A DNA stretch of 64,000 nucleotides from Melastoma dodecandrum (taxonomy: Eukaryota; Streptophyta; Magnoliopsida; Myrtales; Melastomataceae): the NCBI GenBank assembly GCA_029817715.1, contig JARUPY010000292.1, forward strand, positions 1,696,001 through 1,760,000, read 5' to 3'. Positions 1 to 8,374 of this stretch are shown piece by piece. Below the pieces are notes generated by a model, which worked only from the letters and a program-made list of their open reading frames with translations, was not told where the DNA came from and did not search any database. Both the position numbers and the translations under genes were made by a program. The first letter of the stretch is position 1; the number at the start of each line of letters is the position of its first letter.

Positions 1-1969
1 CCCGGTAGGTTACGCCGCGCAGCGCCAGCGGGATCAGCGCCACGATGATCAGCGCGTTGAAGATGATCGCCGACAGGATCGCGCTCTGCGGCGAGGCGAG
101 ATGCATGACGTTGAGCGCCTGGAGCTGCGGGTACAGTCCGAGGAACATCGCCGGGATGATCGCGAAGTACTTCGCGACGTCGTTGGCGATCGAGAAGGTC
201 GTGAGCGCGCCGCGGGTCATCAGCAGCTGCTTGCCGATGCCGACGATCTCGATGAGCTTGGTCGGGTCGCTGTCGAGGTCGACCATGTTGCCGGCTTCGC
301 GGGCCGCCACCGTGCCGGTGTTCATCGCGACGCCGACATCGGCCTGAGCCAGAGCCGGGGCGTCGTTGGTGCCGTCGCCGCACATCGCGACCAGCCGCCC
401 GCCCGCCTGCTCCTTGCGGATCAGCGCCAGCTTGTCCTCAGGCGTCGCCTGGGCGAGGAAATCGTCTACCCCCGCCTCGGCGGCGCTCGCGGCGGCGGTG
501 AGCGGGTTGTCGCCCGTGATCATCACCGTGCGGATGCCCATCTGGCGCAGCTCGGCGAAGCGTTCGCGGATGCCGCCCTTCACTATGTCCTTCAGGTAGA
601 CGACACCGAGCAGCCGCCCGTCGCGGGCGACCGCCAGCGGCGTGCCGCCGGCCTTGGCGATCGTCTCCGCGATGGTCCGGATCTCGCTCGCCGCGCCGGA
701 TTCGGCTTCCGGGCGGAAGGCCAGGGCGGCGCTGGAGCCGCGGCTGGCCATGGGCTGCGTCGACACGGAGGCGATGACCGAATCGACCGCGCCCTTGCGG
801 ATCGACGATCCGTCGAGGTCGACGCCGGACATGCGCGACTGCGCGGTGAAGGGCACGAAGGTGGCATTCAGGCTGCCCATGTCGCGGGCGCGGATGCCGT
901 ACTTCTCCTTGGCGAGCACCACGATGGAGCGGCCCTCCGGCGTCTCGTCGGCCAGCGAGGCGAGCTGCGCCGCGTCGGCGAGTTCCTGCTCGGATACGCC
1001 GGTGACAGGGCGGAACTCGGTCGCCTGCCGGTTGCCCAGCGTGATCGTGCCGGTCTTGTCGAGCAGCAGCGTGTCGACGTCGCCCGCCGCCTCGACGGCG
1101 CGGCCCGACATGGCGAGCACGTTGAACCGCACCAGCCGGTCCATGCCGGCGATGCCGATGGCCGAGAGCAGCGCGCCGATGGTGGTCGGGATCAGGGTGA
1201 CGAACAGGGCGACCAGCACGATCACGGGAATCGAACCGCCGGCGTAGCTCGCGAAGCTCGGGATCGAGGCCACCGCGAAGACGAAGACGAGGGTCAGGCC
1301 GGCGAGCAGGATGTTGAGGGCGATCTCGTTCGGCGTCTTCTGCCGGGATGCGCCCTCGACGAGCGCGATCATCCGATCCACGAAGGTGGAGCCGGCGGCC
1401 GCGGTGATGCGGACCTTGATCTCATCCGAGAGGACCTGCGTGCCGCCGGTCACCGCCGAGCGGTCGCCGCCGGATTCGCGGATCACCGGGGCGGACTCAC
1501 CGGTGATGGCCGCCTCGTTCACCGAGGCGACGCCCTCGACGACCTCGCCGTCGGAAGGGATCAGGTCGCCGGCCTCCACGAGGACGACATCACCGACCTT
1601 CAGGGACGTGCCGGGCACCGTCTCGTAGGCTCGGTCGGGCCCTCTCAGGCGTTTGGCCGTCATCTCGGTGCGGGTGCGCCGCAGGCTGTCGGCCTGGGCC
1701 TTGCCCCGACCCTCAGCAAGCGCCTCAGCGAAATTGGCGAAGATCAGGGTGAACCACAGCCAGAGGATGATCTGGCCGGAGAAGGCGAGGTCGCTGCCGC
1801 CGGTGAGCAGATCGCGGGCGAACAGGATTGTGGTGAGGATGGCCACGACCTCGACCACGAACATGACCGGGTTGCGGATCATGGCGCGGGGGTCGAGCTT
1901 CCGGATGGAGCCGAGGAGGGCCGGCCCGACCAGGGCGGCGCTGAACAGGGAGGACGTCTGACGAGACAT
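1..1969 (-). CDS. kdpB: Potassium-transporting P-type ATPase subunit B (C-terminus cut by window edge)
   Basis: Catalytic subunit of the KdpFABC high-affinity K+ pump of the inner membrane; ATP hydrolysis here drives K+ import through KdpA. The ATG at 1969 opens a frame with no stop to the left edge, about 656 of the usual 680-700 residues. The actuator TGES motif lies at residues 156-159 and the phosphorylation motif DKTGT at residues 304-308, both in the expected places (E. coli counterparts about 161 and 307). The N-terminus has the typical basic LDPR segment before the first membrane helix. It is the last kdp gene visible; kdpC and any kdpDE would lie off the left edge. No good Shine-Dalgarno sequence precedes the ATG, and a palindromic repeat occupies the leader, so its translation may be tuned separately from kdpA. 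Identity is certain. Confidence 0.97.
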   Translation of the reverse strand, partial: MSRQTSSLFSAALVGPALLGSIRKLDPRAMIRNPVMFVVEVVAILTTILFARDLLTGGSDLAFSGQIILWLWFTLIFANFAEALAEGRGKAQADSLRRTRTEMTAKRLRGPDRAYETVPGTSLKVGDVVLVEAGDLIPSDGEVVEGVASVNEAAITGESAPVIRESGGDRSAVTGGTQVLSDEIKVRITAAAGSTFVDRMIALVEGASRQKTPNEIALNILLAGLTLVFVFAVASIPSFASYAGGSIPVIVLVALFVTLIPTTIGALLSAIGIAGMDRLVRFNVLAMSGRAVEAAGDVDTLLLDKTGTITLGNRQATEFRPVTGVSEQELADAAQLASLADETPEGRSIVVLAKEKYGIRARDMGSLNATFVPFTAQSRMSGVDLDGSSIRKGAVDSVIASVSTQPMASRGSSAALAFRPEAESGAASEIRTIAETIAKAGGTPLAVARDGRLLGVVYLKDIVKGGIRERFAELRQMGIRTVMITGDNPLTAAASAAEAGVDDFLAQATPEDKLALIRKEQAGGRLVAMCGDGTNDAPALAQADVGVAMNTGTVAAREAGNMVDLDSDPTKLIEIVGIGKQLLMTRGALTTFSIANDVAKYFAIIPAMFLGLYPQLQALNVMHLASPQSAILSAIIFNALIIVALIPLALRGVTYR

Positions 1970-2004
1970 GGGAGGTGTCCGAGGTGGAGAGGAGAACGGG
2001 GGCT

Positions 2005-2095
2005 GCCGTCTTTGCGAGCGCAGCGAAGCAACCCAGTGTCGCGCCACGCTGCGAGACGTCCCGCTGCCCTGGGTCGCTTCGCTCGCGATAACGGA
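2005..2095. repeat. Dispersed palindromic repeat, family A (copy 1), inside the kdp operon
   Basis: The left arm contains GCGAGCGCAGCGAAGCAACC and the right arm CTGGGTCGCTTCGCTCGC, which are imperfect inverse complements about 30 bases apart, so the transcript can fold into a long hairpin. Related arms occur near 5.4, 16.4, 22.1, 27.2 and 42.7 kb. This copy fills most of the 132-base gap between the 63-aa ORF and kdpB, within what should be one polycistronic mRNA. Confidence 0.7.
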
Positions 2096-2101
2096 GAGGG
2101 C

Positions 2102-2293
2102 TCAGCCCCCCGGCGGCCCGAGGGTCAGCGCGACGGCCGCCAGCAGGGCGAAGCCGCCGAGCAGCACGACGCCCAGGACAGCCAGCACGAGGTCGGAGGT
2201 CCGCACCGGATGGGTCTGGCCGCGCCGGGGCGGCGGCCGGTGCAGCACGAGGTGGTGGCGCGGCGTGCGCCGGGCGGGAAGCGCGCGTGGCAT
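2102..2293 (-). CDS. Small single-pass membrane protein between kdpA and kdpB
   Basis: A 63-residue ORF with an arginine/histidine-rich N-terminal half (residues 1-33) and one hydrophobic helix at about 34-57, ending in Gly-Pro-Pro-Gly-Gly. Its ATG is one base downstream of the kdpA stop (TGA-G-ATG), the spacing of translational coupling, which supports it being a real gene rather than a chance frame. I do not recognise the family. By position it could be an accessory subunit of the Kdp complex, comparable in size to KdpF, but that is inference. The long basic N-terminus might be non-native if translation starts at an internal codon. Confidence 0.5.
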   Translation of the reverse strand: MPRALPARRTPRHHLVLHRPPPRRGQTHPVRTSDLVLAVLGVVLLGGFALLAAVALTLGPPGG

Positions 2294-2294
2294 C

Positions 2295-4010
2295 TCAGCC
2301 CCCCGTCGCGAAGGTCTGGCCGGCCGCCCCGGCGAGGTGCTCGACCACGGGGCCGAGCGCCAGGGACGGGAAGAAGGTCAGGCCGCCGATGATCAGGATC
2401 ACGCCGACGAGCAGGCCGACGAACAGGCCGCCATGGGTCGGGAAGGTGCCGGCCGAGGCCGGGACCGTCTTCTTGGCCGCGAGCGAGCCCGCGATGGCGA
2501 GCACCGGGATCTTCACGAAGAACCGGCCGACCAGCATGCCGATGGCCAAAGTGCTGTTGTAGAACAGCGTGTTGGCCGTCAGCCCGCCGAAGGCCGAGCC
2601 GTTGTTGGCCGCCGCCGACGTGTAGGCGTAGAGGATCTCCGTGAAGCCGTGCGGGCCGGCATTGGCCGGGCCGGCGAGGCCCGCCGGCAGGACGGTAGCG
2701 AGGGCGGTGAAGCCCAGCATCATCAGCGGCAGACAGAGGATGCCGAGCATGGCCATCTTCACCTCCTTCGCCTCGATCTTCTTGCCGAGGTACTCGGGGG
2801 TGCGCCCGACCATCAGGCCCGCCACGAAGATCGCCACGATGACGAAAATCAGCATTCCGTACAGGCCGGCACCGACGCCGCCGATGATGATCTCGCCGAG
2901 CTGCATGTTGAGCAGAGGGACTAGGCCGCCGAGCGCCGTGAAGGAGTCGTGCATGGCGTTGACGGCGCCGCAGGAGGCCGCGGTGGTGATCACCGCAAAC
3001 AGCGCCGAGGCCGCGATACCGAAGCGGGTCTCCTTGCCCTCCATGTTGCCGCCGGTCAGCCCGAAGCTGTTGAGCACCGAGCTGCCGTTGGCCTCGGCCC
3101 AGTAGGCGACGAAGACGCCGGCGAGGAACAGGATGCCCATGGCACCGAGGATCGCCCAGCCCTGGCGCTCGTCGCCGACCATGCGGCCGAAGACGTTGGT
3201 GAGCGCGGCGCCGATCGCGAAGATCGAGACCATCTGGACGAAGTTCGACAGGGCGGTGGGGTTCTCGAACGGGTGCGCGGCGTTGGCGTTGAAGAAGCCG
3301 CCGCCGTTGGTGCCCAGCATCTTGATCGCCACCTGGCTCGCCACCGGGCCGAGCGCGATCGTCTGCTTGGCGCCTTCGAGCGTCGTGGCATCGGCGTAGG
3401 GCGCCAGCGTCTGCGGCATGCCCTGCCAGACCAGGAACAGCGTGTAGGGGATGCAGATCGGCAGCAGCACGTAGAGGATGGCGCGGGTTACATCGACCCA
3501 GAACGAGCCGATCGTGCCGGTGGAGGCGCGGGCGAACCCGCGGATCAGCGCCACCGCCACCGCGATGCCGGTCGCGGCCGACAGGAAGTTCTGGTGCGTC
3601 AGCCCCAGCATCTGGGTCAGGTACGAGAGCGTGGTCTCGCCGCCGTAGCTTTGCCAGTTGGTGTTGGTGATGAAGCTCGCCGACGTGTTGAACGCGAGGT
3701 CCGGCGCCACCGCGGCCTGGTCGGCCGGGTTGAGGGGCAGGACCGACTGCAGACGCAGGATCGCGTAGAGCACCGCGAAGCCCAGCACGTGGAACAGGAT
3801 CACGGCGCCCGTATAGGCGAGCCAGTGCTGCTCCTGGCGGGCATCGATGCCCGAGACGCGGTAGAGCCCGCGCTCGATCGGTCCGAGCACGGGCGAAAGG
3901 AGGGTGCGCTCACCGGTGAAGACGCGGGTCATGTACGACCCGAGGGGCTTCACGAGCGCCAGAACGACCGCGCAATACAGCGCGATCTGGAACCAGCCGT
4001 TGAGTGTCAT
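2295..4010 (-). CDS. kdpA: Potassium-transporting ATPase subunit A
   Basis: K+-selective, SKT-family channel-like subunit of KdpFABC, about 571 residues. All four pore-loop regions are readable: one around the [11 protein letters not shown] segment, one around [19 protein letters not shown], one around [14 protein letters not shown] and one around [11 protein letters not shown], which together form the selectivity filter. Start chosen at ATG 4010, giving the canonical MTLNGWFQ N-terminus; an in-frame ATG at 4061 would add 17 residues overlapping kdpF and is unlikely. AGGA lies about 11 bases upstream of the chosen start. Upstream is kdpF (22-base gap) and downstream a coupled 63-aa ORF, then kdpB. 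Confidence 0.97.
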   Translation of the reverse strand: MTLNGWFQIALYCAVVLALVKPLGSYMTRVFTGERTLLSPVLGPIERGLYRVSGIDARQEQHWLAYTGAVILFHVLGFAVLYAILRLQSVLPLNPADQAAVAPDLAFNTSASFITNTNWQSYGGETTLSYLTQMLGLTHQNFLSAATGIAVAVALIRGFARASTGTIGSFWVDVTRAILYVLLPICIPYTLFLVWQGMPQTLAPYADATTLEGAKQTIALGPVASQVAIKMLGTNGGGFFNANAAHPFENPTALSNFVQMVSIFAIGAALTNVFGRMVGDERQGWAILGAMGILFLAGVFVAYWAEANGSSVLNSFGLTGGNMEGKETRFGIAASALFAVITTAASCGAVNAMHDSFTALGGLVPLLNMQLGEIIIGGVGAGLYGMLIFVIVAIFVAGLMVGRTPEYLGKKIEAKEVKMAMLGILCLPLMMLGFTALATVLPAGLAGPANAGPHGFTEILYAYTSAAANNGSAFGGLTANTLFYNSTLAIGMLVGRFFVKIPVLAIAGSLAAKKTVPASAGTFPTHGGLFVGLLVGVILIIGGLTFFPSLALGPVVEHLAGAAGQTFATGG

Positions 4011-4032
4011 TGGGGGAAGTCCTGCGGGGTGC

Positions 4033-4122
4033 TCAGAACCGCTCGGGGCGGACGAGGGCATAGGTGAGGTAGACGAAGAGGCCGGCGGTCACGATGGCGC
4101 CGAGGGCGAGGTCGAGGGTCAT
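4033..4122 (-). CDS. kdpF: KdpF small subunit of the K+ pump
   Basis: A 29-residue, single-helix peptide (start MTLDLALG, end LVRPERF) directly before kdpA. KdpF is known to bind at the KdpA interface and stabilise the complex; length, one membrane span and the basic/aromatic C-terminal end fit that family. GGGAGG stands 6-8 bases upstream of the ATG, one of the better ribosome-binding sites of the operon. Often missed by gene callers because of its size. Confidence 0.85.
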   Translation of the reverse strand: MTLDLALGAIVTAGLFVYLTYALVRPERF

Positions 4123-4133
4123 GGCGGCCTCCC

Positions 4134-4217
4134 TCACAGCCGGTCGCACAGCGCGGCGTAGCCGGCGGAGGCCGCGAAGAAGACGAGCCCCCCGGCGATG
4201 AAGACGATGTCGAGCAT
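4134..4217 (-). CDS. 27-residue membrane peptide leading the kdp operon
   Basis: ORF beginning MLDIVFIAGG and ending AALCDRL: one hydrophobic helix followed by a short Cys-Asp-Arg-Leu tail. It ends 11 bases before the kdpF ATG, so the two tiny genes sit in tandem at the head of the operon. From memory, similar peptides ending in CDRL precede kdpF in other alphaproteobacteria; I could not verify this. Its role is unknown; a second small stabilising subunit or a leader peptide are both possible. The ribosome-binding site is weak (GGA only). Confidence 0.55.
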   Translation of the reverse strand: MLDIVFIAGGLVFFAASAGYAALCDRL

Positions 4218-4478
4218 GGTGGTCGGATCCGGTCCGGCGGACCGGCCGCGGAGGTTTCGCGGCCGGTCCTGGCGAGCCGGGAGATTGGCCCCGAACCGCG
4301 TTAGGGTTCGAGACGGGGTCAGGGGTGCCCGTATAAGGGCCGCATAAAGGTCGCAGGACGCCGGACCGCAGGGCCGCCGGCGCGCGCGCGTCTCGGCGAG
4401 CAAGCTCGGGCAAGCTTGACCATTGGAATGCCCGCCTATTCCGCAGGTCAGTATTCCGCTTTAATCAATCTTCCGGAA

Positions 4479-4495
4479 CATATTAACGAAATATG
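4479..4495. promoter_or_regulatory. Inverted repeat in the kdp/rlpA divergent promoter region
   Basis: The 319-base gap 4218-4536 separates the divergently read kdp operon and the RlpA-like gene. Most of it is GC-rich, but 4457-4505 is a sharp AT-rich island containing a perfect 6-base inverted repeat, CATATT-AACGA-AATATG, about 41 bases before the RlpA-like ATG. It may be an operator or part of a promoter; no regulator can be assigned. Elsewhere in the gap only short, GC-rich partial dyads are seen. Confidence 0.4.
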
Positions 4496-4536
4496 ACTTT
4501 CGTCGCTGTGGAAACGACAGACGACGGGTGAGAGCG

Positions 4537-5304
4537 ATGACGCGCCGAAGCGGCCAAGACGGGTTCGGGCGTGCCGGCGGCTGGTTGTTGGCCTCGATCG
4601 TTTCGCTCGGCGGATTCCCGGCGCTGGCCGGTGACGCGTCTTTCGATCGCGGCCAGGGGGCCGGATCGCAGACGAGCCCGCTCAGACGGGAGGCGCCGGT
4701 CTTCTCCTATCGGCAGTTCACGTCACGCCTGCCGGCGCTCCCCGAGATCGATGGCGAAGCCGAGACCGGAGACCACGGGCCGATCGCCTTGCCCGACCTG
4801 CCGGCCCAACCGACGGCCTCCCGCGGATGGGCCGGTGCCATGGGTCGCTTCGGCCACGGGCTCGACGCGGTGTCGGCACAGGAGAGCCTGTCCCGCGTGC
4901 TCGCCGAGAGTGCAGAGCATCAGGCAGAGGAGCCGGGCACGACAGCCACGATCGCGGAGCGTGACGCGCCGCAGGGCCCCGACAGCGCGCGTCGGGATCG
5001 GCAGCCGCGGACGGCGCTGCTCGGGTCGGGGCGGGCGAGCTGGTACAAGCATTCCGGGCGGACGGCCAGCGGCACGGTGTACAACCCCGACGCGCTGACA
5101 GCCGCGCACCACACCTTGCCGTTCGGCACGAAGGTGAAGGTCGTCAACAAGCGGAACGGGCGCGCCGTGGTCGTCGAGATCACCGACCGCACCAACGAGC
5201 GGACCAAGGCGAAGCGCAACTACGCGATCGACCTGTCGCGGGCCAGCGCCCGGAAGCTCGGTATCGAGGGGATCGGACAGGTGGCGCTCTACCGGGTCGA
5301 GTGA
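4537..5304 (+). CDS. RlpA-like double-psi beta-barrel exported protein
   Basis: A 255-residue protein with an N-terminal signal sequence (hydrophobic stretch at about residues 11-29, cleavage near Ala-Leu-Ala-Gly), a long low-complexity linker, and a C-terminal RlpA-type double-psi beta-barrel from about residue 166 (starts GRASWYKHSGRTASG; conserved FGTKVKVVN and ITDR). RlpA proteins act on peptidoglycan glycan strands, some as lytic transglycosylases at the septum. No SPOR domain is present and no lipobox cysteine is visible, so it is probably periplasmic rather than an outer-membrane lipoprotein. ATG 4537 is chosen over the GTG at 4528 because GTGAGAG can then serve as the ribosome-binding site. 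Single gene, diverging from kdp. Confidence 0.85.
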   Translation: MTRRSGQDGFGRAGGWLLASIVSLGGFPALAGDASFDRGQGAGSQTSPLRREAPVFSYRQFTSRLPALPEIDGEAETGDHGPIALPDLPAQPTASRGWAGAMGRFGHGLDAVSAQESLSRVLAESAEHQAEEPGTTATIAERDAPQGPDSARRDRQPRTALLGSGRASWYKHSGRTASGTVYNPDALTAAHHTLPFGTKVKVVNKRNGRAVVVEITDRTNERTKAKRNYAIDLSRASARKLGIEGIGQVALYRVE

Positions 5305-5364
5305 TCGTCGGTCCACCCCCATACGGTTTCGTCGAAGGCTTCGGTCTGTGCAGCCCGCTCCGTC

Positions 5365-5480
5365 CTCTCGCGCGTTGCGAAGCGGTCGAGGGTTGCGCGA
5401 CCCTTGTCGGCGTGGCGCCGACGGGGTTGCTTCGCTGCGCTCCCGAGGACGGCACAGACCGGACTGACCGGAAACGGTTC
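5365..5480. repeat. Family A palindromic repeat (copy 2) with GACCGGAAACGG tag
   Basis: Lies in the 421-base gene-free stretch 5305-5725. Arms GCGTTGCGAAGCGGTCGAGG and GGGTTGCTTCGCTGCGCTC are imperfect inverse complements enclosing a second, smaller GTCGGCGTGGCGCCGAC dyad. It is followed at 5466-5479 by GACCGGAAACGGTT, a tag also found after copies at 22.2 and 27.5 kb. The remainder of the gap (5481-5725) shows nothing coding. Confidence 0.65.
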
Positions 5481-5725
5481 AAGCCCGTTGGCTTCGGCTC
5501 CTCCGCTCCTCGCCCTCACCTCGAGGTGCGGCGTCAGTCGGCGTATCGGAGGTATCCGCGGCGCTGTGACACCGCACGACACAAGGCTTAATCCGGATCC
5601 ACGTCCCGCAGAGCGCGGCGGGCTCGATCCTGGATGGTCGAATGGGTTCCCGATCAGACCGTCAGCGAAGTCGCGCGTTCCCGCGCATCGGGACTGACAG
5701 GGACCGGAGGATGCGCCCGGCGCAA

Positions 5726-6775
5726 TCAGCTCCCGGGCAGATCGTGAACCTCTTCGAAGAAGAACTCCTTCCAGCTCGTCGGCTTCTGCTTGATGTAGCC
5801 GGCGCGGGAGAAGAACTGGGCTGCCGGAAGCAGGTTTTGCGGGGCTGCGGAGAAGACCATGCCGGGCCGCGCGATGAGGGCGGTGAGCGCGTCGGCCGAG
5901 ATGCTCTCCTTGTTGACCTCGAGGTAGATGGCCGCCGCCGCCGGCTTGTCCGCCTCGATGAAGGCGATCGCCTCCTTGATGGCGCCGACGAAGGCCGTGA
6001 TGATCTTCGGATTGGCGTCGTGGAAGGTCGTCGTGCTGTAGACGCAGCCGTTGGTCAGGGGACCACCCATCACCGCCACCGAGTCGAGGACCTCGTGGAC
6101 GCCCGGCATCGCCAGTTCCTGGTCCTGGTAGGGCGGCTGCGAGAAGTGCGCCGTGACGCCGTTGTTCCTGGGCTGGAGGGCGATCATCGCGTCGGGATGC
6201 CCCATCGCGACAGTCAGGGCGTTGTACTTCTCCAGGGCGCCGGCCCCGAACTGCTTCTAGACGGCGATCCCCAGCACCACGGGCTGCGTCCCCACCCGGA
6301 TGGTCGGGACCGCGATCCGGTCGTTCGGCCCGAAATCGGCGAGCGTCTTCACGTCGGGATTGTTGGTGACGAGCTTCATCGGCAGGGCGCCGGTCGCCAC
6401 GACACCCTTCACCCGGCCGCCCGTCTTGCCCCACATGATCAGCATGTTGGGGCCGCCGCTGATGACCATGTCGACGCCGCCCGACAGCAACGCATCGTTG
6501 CTGGCGCCGCCGTGGGTCAGGCGCGTCCACGTCACCCGGAGGTGGTCGATCCCGGCGGCCGGGGCGTGCTTCTCGACGAGGCCCCGCTTCTCGGCGATCA
6601 CGGCCGGCAGGTAGGAGAGGCCCGGCTGCTTCGCGATGCGCAGCTCGCCCGCCTCGGCGCGCGCCGGAGCGGACCGGATCAGCGGCGAACCGAGGGCCGC
6701 CGCCGCGAGTCCGTGACGGAGGACCGTTCGCCGGGTCGCGCCGCCGCACGGTGTCGTGAAACTGCCGGAACGCAT
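5726..6775 (-). pseudogene. ABC transporter substrate-binding protein (NMT1/SsuA-like), interrupted by an amber stop
   Basis: Periplasmic binding protein of the nitrate/sulfonate/thiamine-precursor type (NMT1/TauA-like), about 349 codons. N-terminal Tat-like signal (twin Arg at residues 15-16 followed by a hydrophobic run) leads into a mature protein with the pattern of this fold. An in-frame TAG at 6257-6259 splits it into 172 residues plus a 176-codon downstream part; both parts are in the same frame and of even quality, so this is one lesion, probably Trp TGG to TAG. The downstream part has an ATG at 6205 but no signal peptide. No permease or ATPase gene is adjacent, so even the intact gene would be an orphan. 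A sequencing error is possible. Confidence 0.8.
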
Positions 6776-6926
6776 GAGCCCCTCGTCCGCGATGGATCGC
6801 TCCGGCCGGCAACTCCGGCCGAGGCGCGCGGCGACGCTACTTCAAGACTGCGTTACCGGGTAGCCGGTATTGGTATTCCAAGGAAGCGTTTGAACAGGCT
6901 CCGGCTTTTCAACCTGCGCACCGCCT

Positions 6927-7433
6927 CTATCCTGCAGCGGGCAGCGCCACCGTCCAGGCCTCGTCGAAGAGGTGCTCCTCCAGATTCACCCCCGGTCCGC
7001 CGCGGTCGACCACCACGAAGTCTTGGGCTTGCCCGAAGGGCGTGAGCACCCCGTGCCAGGTTCCCGGCGCGTAGCACACGCCCTGCCAGGGCTCCGTGAC
7101 GAAGGCCTGCGGGCGACCGGGGCGACCGCCCTCGTCGGGGCATGTCACCACGAGGAAGGGGGCCGCGCTGAGCGGGATGAACGCCTGGCTGCCCAGGGGG
7201 TGGCGCTCGACGAGCCGGAACGTCAGGGGCAGGGGATACGGCTCGGCCTCGACGAGGCCGACGACGACCGTGCCGTCGTCGCCGGTGACCCGAACCGTCG
7301 CGAGGTCGTGGAAGCGCCGCGCCATGCCGCCGTTCATCGGGCGCGATTCGGTGGCGGCCTTGTCGATCACCGTGCCGAAAGGAGCGAAGGACGCGGCCGT
7401 CAGAGGACGCGCCGTGAGGACGCGCGGGCTCAT
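6927..7433 (-). CDS. allA: Ureidoglycolate lyase
   Basis: Converts (S)-ureidoglycolate to glyoxylate and urea, the last step of ureide breakdown, in the cytoplasm. 168 residues, the normal size, with the cupin-like motifs SQAFIPL, CYAPGTWHGVLTP and FVVVDRGG readable. ATG 7433 overlaps the stop of the upstream aminohydrolase gene by the ATGA arrangement, so the two are translationally coupled. Together they give ureidoglycine to ureidoglycolate to glyoxylate. 151 bases of non-coding sequence separate it from the broken binding-protein gene downstream. Confidence 0.9.
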   Translation of the reverse strand: MSPRVLTARPLTAASFAPFGTVIDKAATESRPMNGGMARRFHDLATVRVTGDDGTVVVGLVEAEPYPLPLTFRLVERHPLGSQAFIPLSAAPFLVVTCPDEGGRPGRPQAFVTEPWQGVCYAPGTWHGVLTPFGQAQDFVVVDRGGPGVNLEEHLFDEAWTVALPAAG

Positions 7434-8269
7434 CGCGCGCCCGTCCGGGGCCGGAGGGCCGGGTGGCGAGTGACGTCCTTGTAGAGCAGGTAGCGGAACC
7501 GCCCTGGGCCGCCCGCGTAGCAGGCCTGCGGGCAGAAGGCGCGCAGCCACATGAAGTCGCCCGCCTCGACCTCGACCCAGTCGCGGTTCAGCCGATAGGC
7601 GGCCTTGCCCTCCAGCACGAACAGGCCGTGCTCCATCACATGCGTCTCCTCGAACGGGATCGAGGCACCCGGACGCAGCGTCACGATGTTGACGTGCATG
7701 TCGTGGCGCAGGTCGTCCGGCGAGACGAAGCGGGTCGTGGCCCAGGCCCCGTCCGTACCGGGCATCGCCGCGGGCGTGACGTCGGATTCGTGGGCGAGGA
7801 ACGACGGGGGCACGCCGAGGCCCGGCGCGGGCTCGTAGCGCTTGCGGATCCAGTGGAACCGGGCCGGCTCGGCGCCGCCGTTGCGCAGCCGCCAGGACGC
7901 GCCCGGCGGCAGGTAGGCGTAGCTGCCGGGGCGCAGGGCGTGCGCGCGCCCGTCGAGGACGAGCCGCAGCTGGCCGCCGACCACGAACAGCACGCCTTCG
8001 GCCTCGGGATCCGGCTCGGGCTGATCGCTGCCGCCGCCGGGGCCGACCTCCATCAGATATTGCGCGAAGGTCTCGGAGAAGCCCGACAGCGGCCGCGAGA
8101 GCATCCAGAGCCGGGTATTGCGCCAGAAGGGCAGGGCGCTCGTCACGATGTCGCGCATCACGCCCTGCGGGATGACCGCGTAGGCCTCGGTGAAGACCGC
8201 GCGGCCGGTCATCAGTGCCGTCTGTGCCGGCAGGCCGCCGCAGGCCGGGTTGTAGGACGAATGCGTCAT
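7430..8269 (-). CDS. allE: (S)-ureidoglycine aminohydrolase, bicupin
   Basis: Mn-dependent enzyme releasing ammonia from (S)-ureidoglycine to give (S)-ureidoglycolate. 279 residues made of two cupin halves; the C-terminal half carries the metal ligands seen in the family: Glu and two His in FEETHVMEHGLFVLEG and Gln in FCPQACY. The N-terminal segment (YAVIPQGVMRDIVTSALPFW) is characteristic of AllE/YlbA. First gene of the allE-allA pair, divergent from the LysR-type regulator 105 bases away, which is the likely controller. The ribosome-binding site is poor. Confidence 0.92.
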   Translation of the reverse strand: MTHSSYNPACGGLPAQTALMTGRAVFTEAYAVIPQGVMRDIVTSALPFWRNTRLWMLSRPLSGFSETFAQYLMEVGPGGGSDQPEPDPEAEGVLFVVGGQLRLVLDGRAHALRPGSYAYLPPGASWRLRNGGAEPARFHWIRKRYEPAPGLGVPPSFLAHESDVTPAAMPGTDGAWATTRFVSPDDLRHDMHVNIVTLRPGASIPFEETHVMEHGLFVLEGKAAYRLNRDWVEVEAGDFMWLRAFCPQACYAGGPGRFRYLLYKDVTRHPALRPRTGAR

Positions 8270-8374
8270 GGTGGTTTTCCGCCGGGATCCGATCCGCCGA
8301 GCATCGGAGGCCCTGGTCTAGACGTCAAATACCTTTTGTGTTGCCATTCATTCGAAATCCGTATGGTTCGATGC
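8270..8374. promoter_or_regulatory. Divergent allE / LysR control region
   Basis: The 105-base gap between the divergent allE and lysR-type genes must carry both promoters. The part near 8325-8365 is AT-richer than its surroundings and includes ATAC and GTAT half-elements at its ends and a TTCGAA core, a plausible LysR-family target, but no clean T-N11-A dyad could be fixed by eye. Confidence 0.4.

Noticed and set aside
101..2392. A long plus-strand open frame opposite kdpB
   Set aside because: It is the antisense image of kdpB in 70% GC DNA; its translation is Arg/Gly/Asp-rich without any recognisable motif.
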